Of a stretch of 64,000 nt of DNA, positions 25,493 to 33,987 are shown one piece after another (within the stretch, counting starts at the first letter, position 1; every line of letters starts with the position of its first letter). The notes beneath the pieces were generated by a model. It saw only the letters and a program-made list of their open reading frames with translations, was not told where the DNA came from and searched no databases. The DNA comes from Lachnospiraceae bacterium (GTDB lineage: Bacteria > Bacillota > Clostridia > Lachnospirales > Lachnospiraceae): contig JAQVCW010000004.1 in the NCBI GenBank assembly GCA_028689585.1, positions 1 to 64,000 on the forward strand, in the 5' to 3' direction. The translations under genes were made by a program, and so were the position numbers.

Positions 25493-27265
25493 ATGCAGAT
25501 ATTGGAACTGAATTTAAAACATTTTGGAAAATTTCTGGAGCATAAGGTTTTGCTGGTTCCGGGAATGAACATTATATATGGCGGGAATGAGACGGGTAAA
25601 ACGACCATACATGCGTTTATCCGCGCGATGTTTTTCGGCCTGGAAAAGACAAGAGGAAGGGCCGGGAAAAATGAATACCTGCTGAGGCAGCCCTGGGACA
25701 ATCCGGCATATTTTGCCGGGTTCATGCGGCTGGAGTATCAGGGAAAGGTGTTTCGGATCGAACGGAACTTTTTTAAAAATGAGAAATCGGTCCGGCTGGT
25801 CTGTGAAGACAGCGGACAGGAACAGAGCTCGGAGCCGGAGGAGCTGCAGCAGCTTCTGGCAGGAATGAACGAAAATATTTTTGTCAATACGATTTTTATT
25901 CCACAGGCAGGATGCGAAACAGGAGAAGCTCTGGCGGAAGAACTGAGAAAGTTCATGGTGAATTTTCAGGAAACACAGGATGGAAGTCTGGATGTTTCCG
26001 AAACCCTGAATAAGCTGAAAAATCAGAGGAAGGTTATTGAAACCAGAAAAAAGCAGGAGCAGGATCTGCTGGATGAAAAAATTTCCAGAAAAGAGCTGGA
26101 AGCCGGATATGTCAAACAGGATATGGAACGGCTGCAGGGAAAACCGGAACTGTTTTCTGGAGTGCAGGCAGGGCAGGGATCCGCGGCAGGAGCAGCACCC
26201 CTGGAGGAAAGCGAAAGTCATCAATTAAAACTGCCTCTGGAGAAAAGCGAAAGTCATCAATTGAACCTGCCTCTGGAGGAAAGCGAAACTCATCAATTAA
26301 AACTGCCTCTGGAGCGGATGAGGAATGAGGCAAGGCGCGATGAAGACGCAGAGGAAGAGAATCAGGAAACCTTTTGGCGTTTTCTGCTGCTTTTGGATCT
26401 ATTGCTGGGAGCCGGAGGCATAATAGGACTGCTGTGCGGTATTTTTGCGGCAGACTGGGGGAGCCGGATCCTGTTTTTTCTGATTGGAATTGTATTGTGC
26501 ACCGGCTGCTGGAAGGCGGCTCGTTATACCATTAACTGGAAGAAAGAGAGTATGTGGCACCCTCATAAAACGGCGGCAGAATCAGGGGAAGTGCCCGCAG
26601 GCAGAGAAGCATTGTCCCACAGTGTGAAGGAGAGCGGGCTGTCAGACGAAGCATCCTATACTACATCCACCCGGCAGGAAATTCAGGCGGAGCAGAAACG
26701 TTTCTGGAAGCGGGAACAAAAGAATGCGGAGCTCCAGGAAAAAAATATACGATATACCCAATTGAAAAAAGAAACGGAAGAATTATATGGGGCACGGGAA
26801 AAGCTGAGTGCCTATGACCGGCAGCTAGAGGCTGTGGATCTGGCTATGATGCGGATTCGGGAATTGTCAGCCGGCATTTATCGGGAATCCGGAGAAAATT
26901 TAAACAAAATGGCTTCTGAGATTCTGGCAGGAATTACGGAAGGGCGCTATACCCAGATCGCGCTGGATGAAAAAATGGAGGTCAGAGTAAATACTCCCAC
27001 CAGGCTTTTGTATCTGCATCAGGTCAGCTTTGGAACCATGAACCAGATTTACTTTGCGCTGCGCATGGCGGCCGGTGCGCTTCTCAGCAATTATGCGAAT
27101 CTGCCGTTAATCCTGGATGAGACCTTTGCCATGTTCGATGATGAACGGCTGAGAGAAGCGCTGCGCTGGCTAAATGCCAGTGGACGTCAGGTGATCTTAT
27201 TTACCTGTCAGAAGCGGGAAAAAGAATTATTTTGTCAGATCAATGAATCACAGAGGAGGAAATAA
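25493..27265 (+). CDS. SbcC/YhaN-like ATPase with short arm and membrane hairpin
   Basis: This 590-residue ATPase is the partner of the SbcD-like nuclease. Walker A is [20 protein letters not shown] (about residues 30-49) and the C-terminal half holds [17 protein letters not shown], the Walker B and D-loop. Between them the usual long coiled coil is reduced: three 12-residue repeats ([12 protein letters not shown]), a two-helix hydrophobic hairpin (about 294-345) and a short coil. YhaN-type proteins are normally near 960 residues, so this one is small. The start at 25493 is set by the spacing after the upstream stop; an in-frame ATG at 25382 lies inside the nuclease gene. Confidence 0.87.
   Translation: MQILELNLKHFGKFLEHKVLLVPGMNIIYGGNETGKTTIHAFIRAMFFGLEKTRGRAGKNEYLLRQPWDNPAYFAGFMRLEYQGKVFRIERNFFKNEKSVRLVCEDSGQEQSSEPEELQQLLAGMNENIFVNTIFIPQAGCETGEALAEELRKFMVNFQETQDGSLDVSETLNKLKNQRKVIETRKKQEQDLLDEKISRKELEAGYVKQDMERLQGKPELFSGVQAGQGSAAGAAPLEESESHQLKLPLEKSESHQLNLPLEESETHQLKLPLERMRNEARRDEDAEEENQETFWRFLLLLDLLLGAGGIIGLLCGIFAADWGSRILFFLIGIVLCTGCWKAARYTINWKKESMWHPHKTAAESGEVPAGREALSHSVKESGLSDEASYTTSTRQEIQAEQKRFWKREQKNAELQEKNIRYTQLKKETEELYGAREKLSAYDRQLEAVDLAMMRIRELSAGIYRESGENLNKMASEILAGITEGRYTQIALDEKMEVRVNTPTRLLYLHQVSFGTMNQIYFALRMAAGALLSNYANLPLILDETFAMFDDERLREALRWLNASGRQVILFTCQKREKELFCQINESQRRK
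26201..26308 (+). repeat. Three in-frame 36-bp tandem repeats in the SbcC-like gene
   Basis: Three contiguous 36-bp units (26201-26236, 26237-26272, 26273-26308) encode [24 protein letters not shown] and [12 protein letters not shown]. The near identity at DNA level indicates recent expansion. The repeats sit where the coiled-coil arm of larger relatives begins. Confidence 0.95.
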
Positions 27266-27267
27266 AT

Positions 27268-28089
27268 ATGCTGACGATAGGATGCCACCTGTCTTCATCA
27301 AAAGGTTTTCTGGCTATGGGACGGGAGGCGGTATCCATTGGAGCCAATACCTTTCAGTTTTTTACCAGAAATCCAAGAGGAAGCAGGGCAAAGCCCATCA
27401 ATGAAGAGGATATCAGAAAATATCTGCAGTTTGCCAAAGAAAATGGAATTGAAAAAATACTGGCTCACGCGCCGTATACCATGAATATCTGTTCCGGAGA
27501 TGAAAAAACCAGAGAATTTGCCGGAATGACGCTGGCAGATGATCTTCGGAGAATGGAGTATCTCCCCGGAAACTGCTACAATTTTCATCCCGGCAGTCAC
27601 GTGGGGCAGGGGATGGAGCAGGGGATCAAAATTATCGCAGATACATTAAATGAAATTTTGAAGCCGGAGCAGCAGACCACCGTGCTGCTGGAAACCATGG
27701 CTGGAAAAGGCACAGAGGTCGGCAGTCGTTTTGAAGAACTGGCCGCCATTCGGGAGCAGGTCAATTTAAAGGAAAAAGTAGGCGTCTGTCTGGACACCTG
27801 CCATGTCTATGATGCCGGCTATGATATCGTGGACCATCTGGATCAGGTTCTGGAAGAATTTGATCAGACCGTCGGACTGTCCCACCTGAAAGCCATCCAC
27901 ATCAACGATTCCAAAAATCCCTTTGCCAGTCACAAAGACCGCCATGAAAAAATCGGCCAGGGCTCCATCGGCCTCGAAGCCTTTCTGCGGATCGTACACC
28001 ATCCCAGTCTGCAGCAGCTTCCGTTCTACCTGGAAACCCCCAACGAACTCCCCGGCTACGCCGAAGAAATCCGCGTTCTGAAATATTGA
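27268..28089 (+). CDS. nfo: Endonuclease IV
   Basis: This 273-residue apurinic/apyrimidinic endonuclease cuts DNA at abasic sites in base-excision repair. The trinuclear zinc ligands are found in family order: the His of NFHPGSH, the Glu of [35 protein letters not shown] and the final Glu of FYLETPNE. Length and motifs match bacterial Nfo. It starts 2 nt after the ATPase stop with AGAGGAGG upstream, so the three genes 24430-28089 form a repair operon. Confidence 0.96.
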   Translation: MLTIGCHLSSSKGFLAMGREAVSIGANTFQFFTRNPRGSRAKPINEEDIRKYLQFAKENGIEKILAHAPYTMNICSGDEKTREFAGMTLADDLRRMEYLPGNCYNFHPGSHVGQGMEQGIKIIADTLNEILKPEQQTTVLLETMAGKGTEVGSRFEELAAIREQVNLKEKVGVCLDTCHVYDAGYDIVDHLDQVLEEFDQTVGLSHLKAIHINDSKNPFASHKDRHEKIGQGSIGLEAFLRIVHHPSLQQLPFYLETPNELPGYAEEIRVLKY

Positions 28090-28265
28090 GGTAATATTGA
28101 GGCTGTTATTAAAACTTTCTGCGACAGCTCCTTCCGTCAACCAGCAACGGCATGGACACTACGATGGCACCGGACATTCATTTAAAAATTCCCCACCAAA
28201 AAACAGTGGATCCGTCATCAAAATAATCAAAGCGGAGCAAGCCGCTTTTGGAATCTCAGAAAAAA
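28090..28265. other. Gene-free stretch after nfo
   Basis: No gene is supported here. A small hairpin, CAAAGCGG-AGCAAG-CCGCTTTTG near 28229-28251, may end the repair operon. A frame across 28097-28324 has no ribosome binding site and runs into the long inverted repeat. Confidence 0.4.
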
Positions 28266-28500
28266 ACAGGGACTTCCTCCCCGGGGCCGGCCGTCTGGTT
28301 CGGACACATTTGCAGGAGTTCTAAGCATCTTCTTGCCTGAAACACTGCGAAAGAATACAGAGGACATCTGTCTGAGCGAAGCGAGTTATGTCCTCTGTAT
28401 TCTGTTCCAAGCAGTGTCTCAGACAAGAAAGATGCTCTTGAACTCCGAAACAGTGTCCGAACCAGACCGGCCGGGCCCCGGGGAGGAAGTCCCGTCCTGA
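28266..28500. repeat. Long inverted repeat, ~235 bp (family member 1)
   Basis: Two arms of about 105 nt, one starting GACTTCCTCCCCGGGG at 28271 and the other ending CCCCGGGGAGGAAGTC at 28491, pair almost end to end. The interior includes TCTGGTTCGGACAC/GTGTCCGAACCAGA and a closing AATACAGAGGACAT/ATGTCCTCTGTATT stem. The apical loop is CTGTCTGAGCGAAGCGAGTT. A related structure with a similar loop is at 52146-52475. It has no coding capacity and lies between the convergent nfo and prs genes. Confidence 0.85.
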
Positions 28501-28522
28501 TTTTTCAAGTCAACAGGCGGCG

Positions 28523-29704
28523 CTACTCCGCCTCCCCTTTACGTCCTGCCAGAAAATGATTGATCCGGTCCATGGGATTGAGCAGACTGCTCATGGATCC
28601 GTCATGGTTCAGCGTATCAATGATCAATGCAAGGAACTTGCTCATATCACATCCGGTATAATAAGGCTTGCTGAGCAGCTCGGGTGTCTGATAGACCAGA
28701 TTGGTGGTCAGAAGAGCATGGAAGAGACCATTCTCATAGGCTTCATCGAACTTGTCCAGGCCATTGGTGAACAGACCAAAGGTAGAACAGATGAAAATCC
28801 GGCCTGCATTGCGCTGCTTCAGTTCAGAAGCCACATCCAGCACGCTGTCCCCGGAGGAGATCATATCATCGATAATGACCACATCCTTGCCCGTCACATC
28901 GGCACCCAGAAACTCATGTGCTACGATGGGATTGCGGCCGTTGACGATCCTGGTATAATCCCTTCTCTTATAGAACATTCCCATATCCACACCCAGAACA
29001 TTTGCCATATAGATGGCACGGCTGGTAGCGCCCTCGTCCGGGCTGATGATCATCAGCTTGTCCGAAGTGAGGGGGAAATCCGGCGCTGCCTTAAATAATC
29101 CCTTGATAAACTGGTAAACCGGCTGAATCGTCTCAAAGCCATGGAGCGGAATAGCATTCTGCACCCGGGGATCGTGGGCATCAAAGGTGATGATATTATC
29201 CACACCCATGTGGACCAGCTCCTGAAGTGCCAGGGCGCAGTCCAGAGATTCACGGTTGCTGCGCTTGTGCTGACGGCTCTCGTAAAGGAATGGCATGATG
29301 ACGGTGATGCGCCGCGCTTTACCGCCGATGGCGGAGATGATCCGTTTCAGATCCAGAAAGTGATCGTCGGGAGACATGCAGTTCTCCTGGCCGAACATGG
29401 AATAGGTGATACTGTAGTTACATACGTCTACCAGAAGGTACAGATCATCACCACGCACGGAATCAAAAATAATGCCCTTTCCCTCACCGCTGCCAAAGCG
29501 GGGAACCAGGGTGCGGATCAGATAATTGTCCTTGGTGTAGCCTTCCAGTTGGGGAATATTGTACTTGGTTTTTTCACGTTCATTTCTCCATTGTACAATA
29601 TAGGCATTGATTTTATCCCCAAGATTTTTACAACTGTTCAGAGCAATGATGCCCAGTGAGCCAACCGGAATGACGTCCAGGTTGCTTTCTTCTGCTGACT
29701 GCAT
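28523..29704 (-). CDS. prs: Ribose-phosphate pyrophosphokinase, long form
   Basis: This 393-residue enzyme makes PRPP from ribose 5-phosphate and ATP for nucleotide, His and Trp synthesis. The PRPP-binding loop is VVIIDDMISSGDSV near residues 275-288, and the ATP/phosphate region includes YESRQHKRSNRES and FDAHDPRVQNAIP. The classical enzyme has about 315 residues; the extra length at the N-terminus and after the catalytic loop marks a divergent form. The start has AAGGAGG 9 nt upstream. It is downstream of the DnaI-like gene on the same strand and ends just before the long inverted repeat. Confidence 0.9.
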   Translation of the reverse strand: MQSAEESNLDVIPVGSLGIIALNSCKNLGDKINAYIVQWRNEREKTKYNIPQLEGYTKDNYLIRTLVPRFGSGEGKGIIFDSVRGDDLYLLVDVCNYSITYSMFGQENCMSPDDHFLDLKRIISAIGGKARRITVIMPFLYESRQHKRSNRESLDCALALQELVHMGVDNIITFDAHDPRVQNAIPLHGFETIQPVYQFIKGLFKAAPDFPLTSDKLMIISPDEGATSRAIYMANVLGVDMGMFYKRRDYTRIVNGRNPIVAHEFLGADVTGKDVVIIDDMISSGDSVLDVASELKQRNAGRIFICSTFGLFTNGLDKFDEAYENGLFHALLTTNLVYQTPELLSKPYYTGCDMSKFLALIIDTLNHDGSMSSLLNPMDRINHFLAGRKGEAE

Positions 29705-29807
29705 TACAGATCCTCCTTGTTTTATGTGATGCCATCAACCTGATGTCCTGTCTTGATGCTATCCGGCAAAACAGTACGAATGTCAATGACCTGTGTGTTA
29801 AAACAGA

Positions 29808-29840
29808 ATTTCACTGCCGGGTAAACCCCAGGCAGTTTTA
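29808..29840. terminator. Hairpin between the DnaI-like gene and prs
   Basis: ACTGCC (29813-29818) pairs with GGCAGT (29831-29836) and GGG pairs with CCC inside. Read on the plus strand it is followed by TTTTATTG, but on the minus strand, where the flanking genes lie, no T tract follows. It may be an attenuator or mRNA boundary for the DnaI-like gene. Confidence 0.4.
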
Positions 29841-29870
29841 TTGTAACATAGATTGCTTTTTGGTCAAGCA

Positions 29871-30851
29871 TTATCCGCCCAATTTCTTCTGCAGGCGGAT
29901 ATCGTTGCCAAAAAGATGAAATAGCTGAAAGTGGCTGGTAATCCTGGAAAATACACGTTCCGAATAGACCTCGGCAAAGGTGGCCAGCGGAAGATTTGTG
30001 GAGATCACGGTACTTTTCCGGCGCTGGATCCGTTCATTCAGGATCAGGAACAACTGGGAAGAAATAAAGGAATTTGTCAGCTCTGTTCCCATATCATCAA
30101 TGATCAGAAGATCACAGTCAAATACATACTCCTTCTGTCCGCTGTCAGCGCTCTTTCCAAAAGAACTTCTGGCAAACAGATCAAATAATTCAAAGGAAGA
30201 GTAGTAGATGACGGAATGGGCGCTCTCAATCAATTCACGGGCGATACAGTGAGACAGAAAAGTTTTGCCAAGGCCGGTTCCCCCGTAAAAGAACAGATTT
30301 GAAAACTCCTGGTCAAAGGTCTGAAGAAAACGATGACAGGCGTCCACCGTATTTTTCATCGTGTCCAGTGAGCTGATGCCGGTGGTGGGATCCAGCAGGT
30401 CGGCGGGATAGTAGCGGTATGTAAAGTGATCAAAATTTTCGATTTTTAAAATGTCGCGGATCCCGGACTGGGTATAGAACAGGTCAATGGCGGCCTGACG
30501 GAAGCAGTGACATTTTCTGCCGTCCCGGTACCCGGTATCCTGACAGTCAGGACAGAAGTAATGCAGCTCCAGATAATCCGAAGGAAAACCGTTCTCCTTC
30601 AGGAGAGAGGAGCGCAGAAGGGAAAACTCCTTCAGAGTTTCCTTCAATCCAAGCGTGTTGTCCGCATCATTATCCAAAATCATCCGGGCACAGGAGAGAC
30701 TGGCCGCAGCTACCTGCCGGTCGATCTCTGCCAGCTTTGGAATCTTTTCATAGGCAGCGCGGCGGCGCTCTTCCAGTTGATGCAGATCCTCTGACTGCGC
30801 AAGACTGTACTGGCGCATGATGGTATCGTACTGTGTATTATTTAGACCCAA
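29871..30851 (-). CDS. DnaC/DnaI-type helicase loader ATPase
   Basis: This 326-residue AAA+ protein should load the replicative helicase at origins or stalled forks. A zinc-binding N-terminal segment reads CPDCQDTGYRDGRKCHC (about residues 100-116). Walker A is GGTGLGKT near residue 195 and Walker B LLIIDDMGTE near 255; ISTNLPLATF carries the sensor region. These are the marks of DnaI rather than of IstB transposition helpers. The gene begins 3 nt after the DnaD-like stop, so the two form one unit, as is common in Clostridia. Confidence 0.9.
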   Translation of the reverse strand: MGLNNTQYDTIMRQYSLAQSEDLHQLEERRRAAYEKIPKLAEIDRQVAAASLSCARMILDNDADNTLGLKETLKEFSLLRSSLLKENGFPSDYLELHYFCPDCQDTGYRDGRKCHCFRQAAIDLFYTQSGIRDILKIENFDHFTYRYYPADLLDPTTGISSLDTMKNTVDACHRFLQTFDQEFSNLFFYGGTGLGKTFLSHCIARELIESAHSVIYYSSFELFDLFARSSFGKSADSGQKEYVFDCDLLIIDDMGTELTNSFISSQLFLILNERIQRRKSTVISTNLPLATFAEVYSERVFSRITSHFQLFHLFGNDIRLQKKLGG

Positions 30852-30854
30852 TGT

Positions 30855-32036
30855 TTAACCTTCTTTCTTATAAGGAACGCTCAGAAGCTGCTGCTCCAGC
30901 GAAGACCAGTCGTATTCACGCTGGGGAAAATTGTTGAAGCGGTTAGGGGCAGCGGAAGCTTTGGAAGCCGGGCGCGCTGCGGCAGGGGTATTTTTCTTCT
31001 GCGCGGAGTATTCCAGATCCAGCTTTTTGATATCGGACAATTGCCGGATGCCAGCCTTGTGCCACTGCTCCAGAATCTTGTTGGCATACTGGAAATTAGG
31101 CTGGTGCGTCTGGCGAATGGTGCGGCAGCAGGCTTCCAGGATGATCTCAATGGTAAATTCATATTCATTTAACCAGCGGGACATGCATTCAATCTCAGGC
31201 TCCGCAGGATTGCGCCCCTTGATCCCGAAGGAATTCATAATGGTAAAATAATTTTTATTGTACAGATTGCTGCTGCTCTTTGCCTCCGCCACAGTGGAAA
31301 TTCCGCTCTGATACCATTCCTGGGCCACCTTTTCCATGTAGTGAGTGCTGGTGCTGCCTTTGGATACACAGTATTCCACCAGATATTCAATCAGATCCGC
31401 AGAAAAATGAAGCGTATCGTAAAAATACAGCAGATTTGTCTGCTCGGAGGTGGTCAGCGGTCTGGAATAGTACTGTTCCGCAATAAAAATCAATTGTTTG
31501 ATTTCCGCCTGATCCTTCAGCGCTTTCATGCGGTCCCTGGTAAGGGAGGGGCGGGAAGAGGCGGCTCTGGCTCTGGAGGAGGACTTCTGGGGCCTGTCTT
31601 GTCCAAAGGAGGATGCAGCAGCTCCGGAAGCATCAGACGCAGCGCTCTCCAGGGCGGCTGTGGGTGAAAGGGCGGATTCCGGTGAAAGGGCAGCTTCCGA
31701 AGGAATCTCCGCCTGGACCGTTTGGGGAGCGGACGCACCGCCGTTGGCGGCAGTTCCCTCTAAAATAGAAATATCGCTGAGACTTCCGTTTCCATCATAC
31801 TGCAGCTTCAGCAGATTCAGCTTCTCCCAATAGGCCAGAGCGCGGCGGACGTCCTTTTCCGTGTGGTCAAACACATCCGCGATGGAAGAGAGCGTGAGCT
31901 CCCGGCCGCTGCCTGCGCAGCGGAGAAGATAGAGATACAGCTTGACAAATTCGCCGTTGGCTCTTGGCATATAGTTATCTATAAATGTATTTTCGATTAA
32001 TGTTACATCACTGTGGGACTGTATGTGAAATTTCAT
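30855..32036 (-). CDS. DnaD-domain replication initiation protein
   Basis: This 393-residue protein resembles DnaD/DnaB primosome proteins of Firmicutes. An N-terminal winged-helix region (about residues 15-100, with FVKLYLYLLRCAGSGRELTL) is followed by a low-complexity Ala/Ser/Pro linker (about 105-165) and two DnaD-like C-terminal domains (about 185-250 and 270-345, with FNYANKI- and WHKAGI-type motifs). The ATG at 32036 has AGGAGG 7 nt upstream; an earlier ATG at 32063 lacks one. The leader has a hairpin element and, further up, a cluster of DnaA boxes, which suggests DnaA control. Confidence 0.88.
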   Translation of the reverse strand: MKFHIQSHSDVTLIENTFIDNYMPRANGEFVKLYLYLLRCAGSGRELTLSSIADVFDHTEKDVRRALAYWEKLNLLKLQYDGNGSLSDISILEGTAANGGASAPQTVQAEIPSEAALSPESALSPTAALESAASDASGAAASSFGQDRPQKSSSRARAASSRPSLTRDRMKALKDQAEIKQLIFIAEQYYSRPLTTSEQTNLLYFYDTLHFSADLIEYLVEYCVSKGSTSTHYMEKVAQEWYQSGISTVAEAKSSSNLYNKNYFTIMNSFGIKGRNPAEPEIECMSRWLNEYEFTIEIILEACCRTIRQTHQPNFQYANKILEQWHKAGIRQLSDIKKLDLEYSAQKKNTPAAARPASKASAAPNRFNNFPQREYDWSSLEQQLLSVPYKKEG

Positions 32037-32058
32037 GGTCTGCCTCCTGAAAATCTGA

Positions 32059-32103
32059 AACATCAGCTCATCCTGAATTTGTCTTCGGCAAATGTGCTGA
32101 CGC
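32059..32103 (-). repeat. Leader hairpin element, copy 3 (before dnaD-like)
   Basis: Read on the minus strand the element has outer arms CAGCACA and TGAGCTG and the inner hairpin TTTGCC-GAA-GACAAA, and ends 22 nt before the start at 32036. It also has the upstream GCTTTC-TAT-GAAAA block seen at 24339, so it is the extended form. Confidence 0.8.
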
Positions 32104-32227
32104 TATAGGTCAAGTTTTCATAGAAAGCCTGACACGATCAATAATTAGCGGTTCGTTCTGTGTTCATTCAGTATAACACAGGAAGAAAAAAAATAGAACA
32201 GGTGAAGGGGGCAGAACTATAAACAAC

Positions 32228-32294
32228 TTTTCCACAAAAAATCCACACATCATACACAGAGGAATGTGTATAAACGTGTGGATAATGTGGATAA
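32228..32294. promoter_or_regulatory. Cluster of DnaA boxes between murC and dnaD-like
   Basis: Within 67 bp are TGTGGATAA at 32277-32285 and again at 32286-32294 (both exact TTATCCACA on the minus strand), TGTGTATAA at 32265-32273 (exact TTATACACA), and two one-mismatch sites TTTTCCACA at 32228-32236 and TCATACACA at 32250-32258. Both orientations are present and the last box abuts the murC stop. Such density is expected for an origin, a DnaA titration site or a DnaA-controlled promoter. dnaA is not in this window, so the third reading, control of dnaD-dnaI, is preferred. Confidence 0.72.
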
Positions 32295-33671
32295 CTATCG
32301 TCCCAGAAGGTGTTCGCCAATATTTACCACGTCTCCTGCACCCATAGTTATCAACAAATCACCGTGGACGCAGTGTTCGAGGAGAAATTGCTCGATTTCA
32401 TCGAAGGATGGAAAATAATAAGCTTCTTTGCCCAGAGCCTGAATTTTTTTCTGAAGCGTCTCGGAGCTGATGCCCAGATTGTCGGTTTCCCTTGCCGCAT
32501 AAATATCAGCCAGCACTATCTTATCCGCCAGAGCCAGGGCTTCTGCAAAACCATCCATCAGGGCTTTGGTGCGGGTATAGGTATGAGGCTGGAATACACA
32601 CCAGATATCTTTATGCGGATAATTGTGCGCAGCATCTAAGGTGGCTTTGATTTCCGTAGGGTGGTGTGCATAATCATCAATGATGGTAACTCCTCCGGTC
32701 TGTCCCTTGAGCTGGAAGCGCCGATCCGTGCCGCAGAAGCTGTTCAGCCCCTGATACATGACATCCGGAGAAATCTCCAGCAGATCCCCGGCAGCCAGGG
32801 CCGCGGTGGCATTGAAAATGTTGTAGGCACCCGGAACCTTAAGGTCAAAATGTCCAAGACAGGTTCCCTTTTTCATCAGATCAAAGCTGCCGAAGCCCAG
32901 CTCATTGTAAGTGATATTCACAGGATAATAATCATTCTGAGGAGTTCCGTATGTAATGACCTGACAGTCCAGACCCTCTGTGATATCATTCAGATCAGGG
33001 ATCTCTCCATTAATGATCAAGGTACCGTCTTTCGGGAGAAGCTGTGCAAAGCGGCGGAAGGAATGACGGATATCATCCAGATCCTTGAAGAAATCCAGAT
33101 GATCTGCATCAATATTCAGAATCAGACTGATCTTTGGATACAGACTCAGGAAGCTGTTGGTGTATTCGCAGGCTTCCGTGATAAAGTTCTCAGAACCGCC
33201 TACCCGGATATTTCCATGAATGGATTTGAGGATGCCGCCCACGGAAATGGTAGGATCCAGATCAGCGGCCAGCATGATGTGGGAAAGCATGGAGGTTGTG
33301 GTGGTCTTGCCGTGAGTGCCGGATACGGCAATCGGTGTTTTATAATTTTTCATGATCTGTCCCAGAAGCTCAGCTCTGGTCAGCATGGGAATCTGCATGG
33401 ATACAGCAGCAGAAAATTCGGGATTGTCCGGATGAATGGCGGCTGTGTAGACCACCAGATCAGTGGAAGCGGTGATATTTGCAGCGCTTTGACCATAATT
33501 AATCTTTGCACCCTTTTCCTCCAGCCATTTCGTCAGAGCGGATTCCTTGGAATCGGAGCCGGACACAGGGAAGCCTTCGTTGAGAAGGACCGCCGCCAGG
33601 CCGCTCATACTGATGCCGCCGATGCCGATAAAATGAACTGCAACCGGATATTCAAAATTTATCTGATACAT
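32295..33671 (-). CDS. murC: UDP-N-acetylmuramate-L-alanine ligase
   Basis: This 458-residue cytoplasmic ligase adds L-Ala to UDP-MurNAc in peptidoglycan synthesis. It has the MurC N-terminal nucleotide loop GIGGISMSGLA (about 14-24), the ATP-binding GTHGKTTTTSML near residue 110, NIDADHLDFF, the AHHPTEIKAT motif and FQPHTYTR near 365. Length is typical. The start at 33671 has AAGGAG 8 nt upstream; a start 12 codons earlier lacks one. It is the upstream gene of the minus-strand block with the DnaD-DnaI pair and prs. Confidence 0.95.
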   Translation of the reverse strand: MYQINFEYPVAVHFIGIGGISMSGLAAVLLNEGFPVSGSDSKESALTKWLEEKGAKINYGQSAANITASTDLVVYTAAIHPDNPEFSAAVSMQIPMLTRAELLGQIMKNYKTPIAVSGTHGKTTTTSMLSHIMLAADLDPTISVGGILKSIHGNIRVGGSENFITEACEYTNSFLSLYPKISLILNIDADHLDFFKDLDDIRHSFRRFAQLLPKDGTLIINGEIPDLNDITEGLDCQVITYGTPQNDYYPVNITYNELGFGSFDLMKKGTCLGHFDLKVPGAYNIFNATAALAAGDLLEISPDVMYQGLNSFCGTDRRFQLKGQTGGVTIIDDYAHHPTEIKATLDAAHNYPHKDIWCVFQPHTYTRTKALMDGFAEALALADKIVLADIYAARETDNLGISSETLQKKIQALGKEAYYFPSFDEIEQFLLEHCVHGDLLITMGAGDVVNIGEHLLGR

Positions 33672-33987
33672 GAGAAATCTCCTTGTCTTTGTCTTTTTAT
33701 ATATCATTTAGCGGACAATTATACCGCACAGATACAATTACTAGTATACTCTTACTGCATATAAAAAGAAAGTGTTTCTTGTAATGATTAGATAATATAC
33801 ATAAAAAAATGTCGAAAAAAGTAAAAATATATAGCAAAATATAAAAAATGAAAGAAGGTAAAAAGTGGGTAAAATCATGGATGTGCTACAAAAAAGTGGA
33901 TAATATTACAAAATATTGTAAAATATGTTCACAAAACAAAATTACTGTGCTATAATAAAGCCACTACTAAGTACAAGAGGTGATAGT
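33672..33987. other. Divergent AT-rich intergenic region of murC and glgC
   Basis: This 316-nt region holds the leaders and promoters of murC (minus) and glgC (plus). The glgC promoter is at 33928-33956. On the murC side TATAAT-like sequences occur but no clear pair of boxes is seen. No gene is present. Confidence 0.5.
33928..33956 (+). promoter_or_regulatory. glgC promoter
   Basis: TTCACA at 33928-33933 and TATAAT at 33951-33956 are separated by 17 nt. The -10 box is perfect and the -35 box differs at one position from TTGACA. The start codon at 33988 lies about 25 nt after the expected transcription start. Confidence 0.75.

Noticed and set aside
28097-28324. 75-codon frame after nfo
   Set aside because: It has no ribosome binding site, ends inside the long inverted repeat and has no recognisable features.
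32228-32294. Chromosomal origin oriC
   Set aside because: The DnaA boxes are real, but dnaA, dnaN and other origin genes are absent, so calling it the origin is not supported.
32661-33764. 367-codon plus-strand frame opposite murC
   Set aside because: It is antisense to a clear murC with all family motifs and has no protein-like features.
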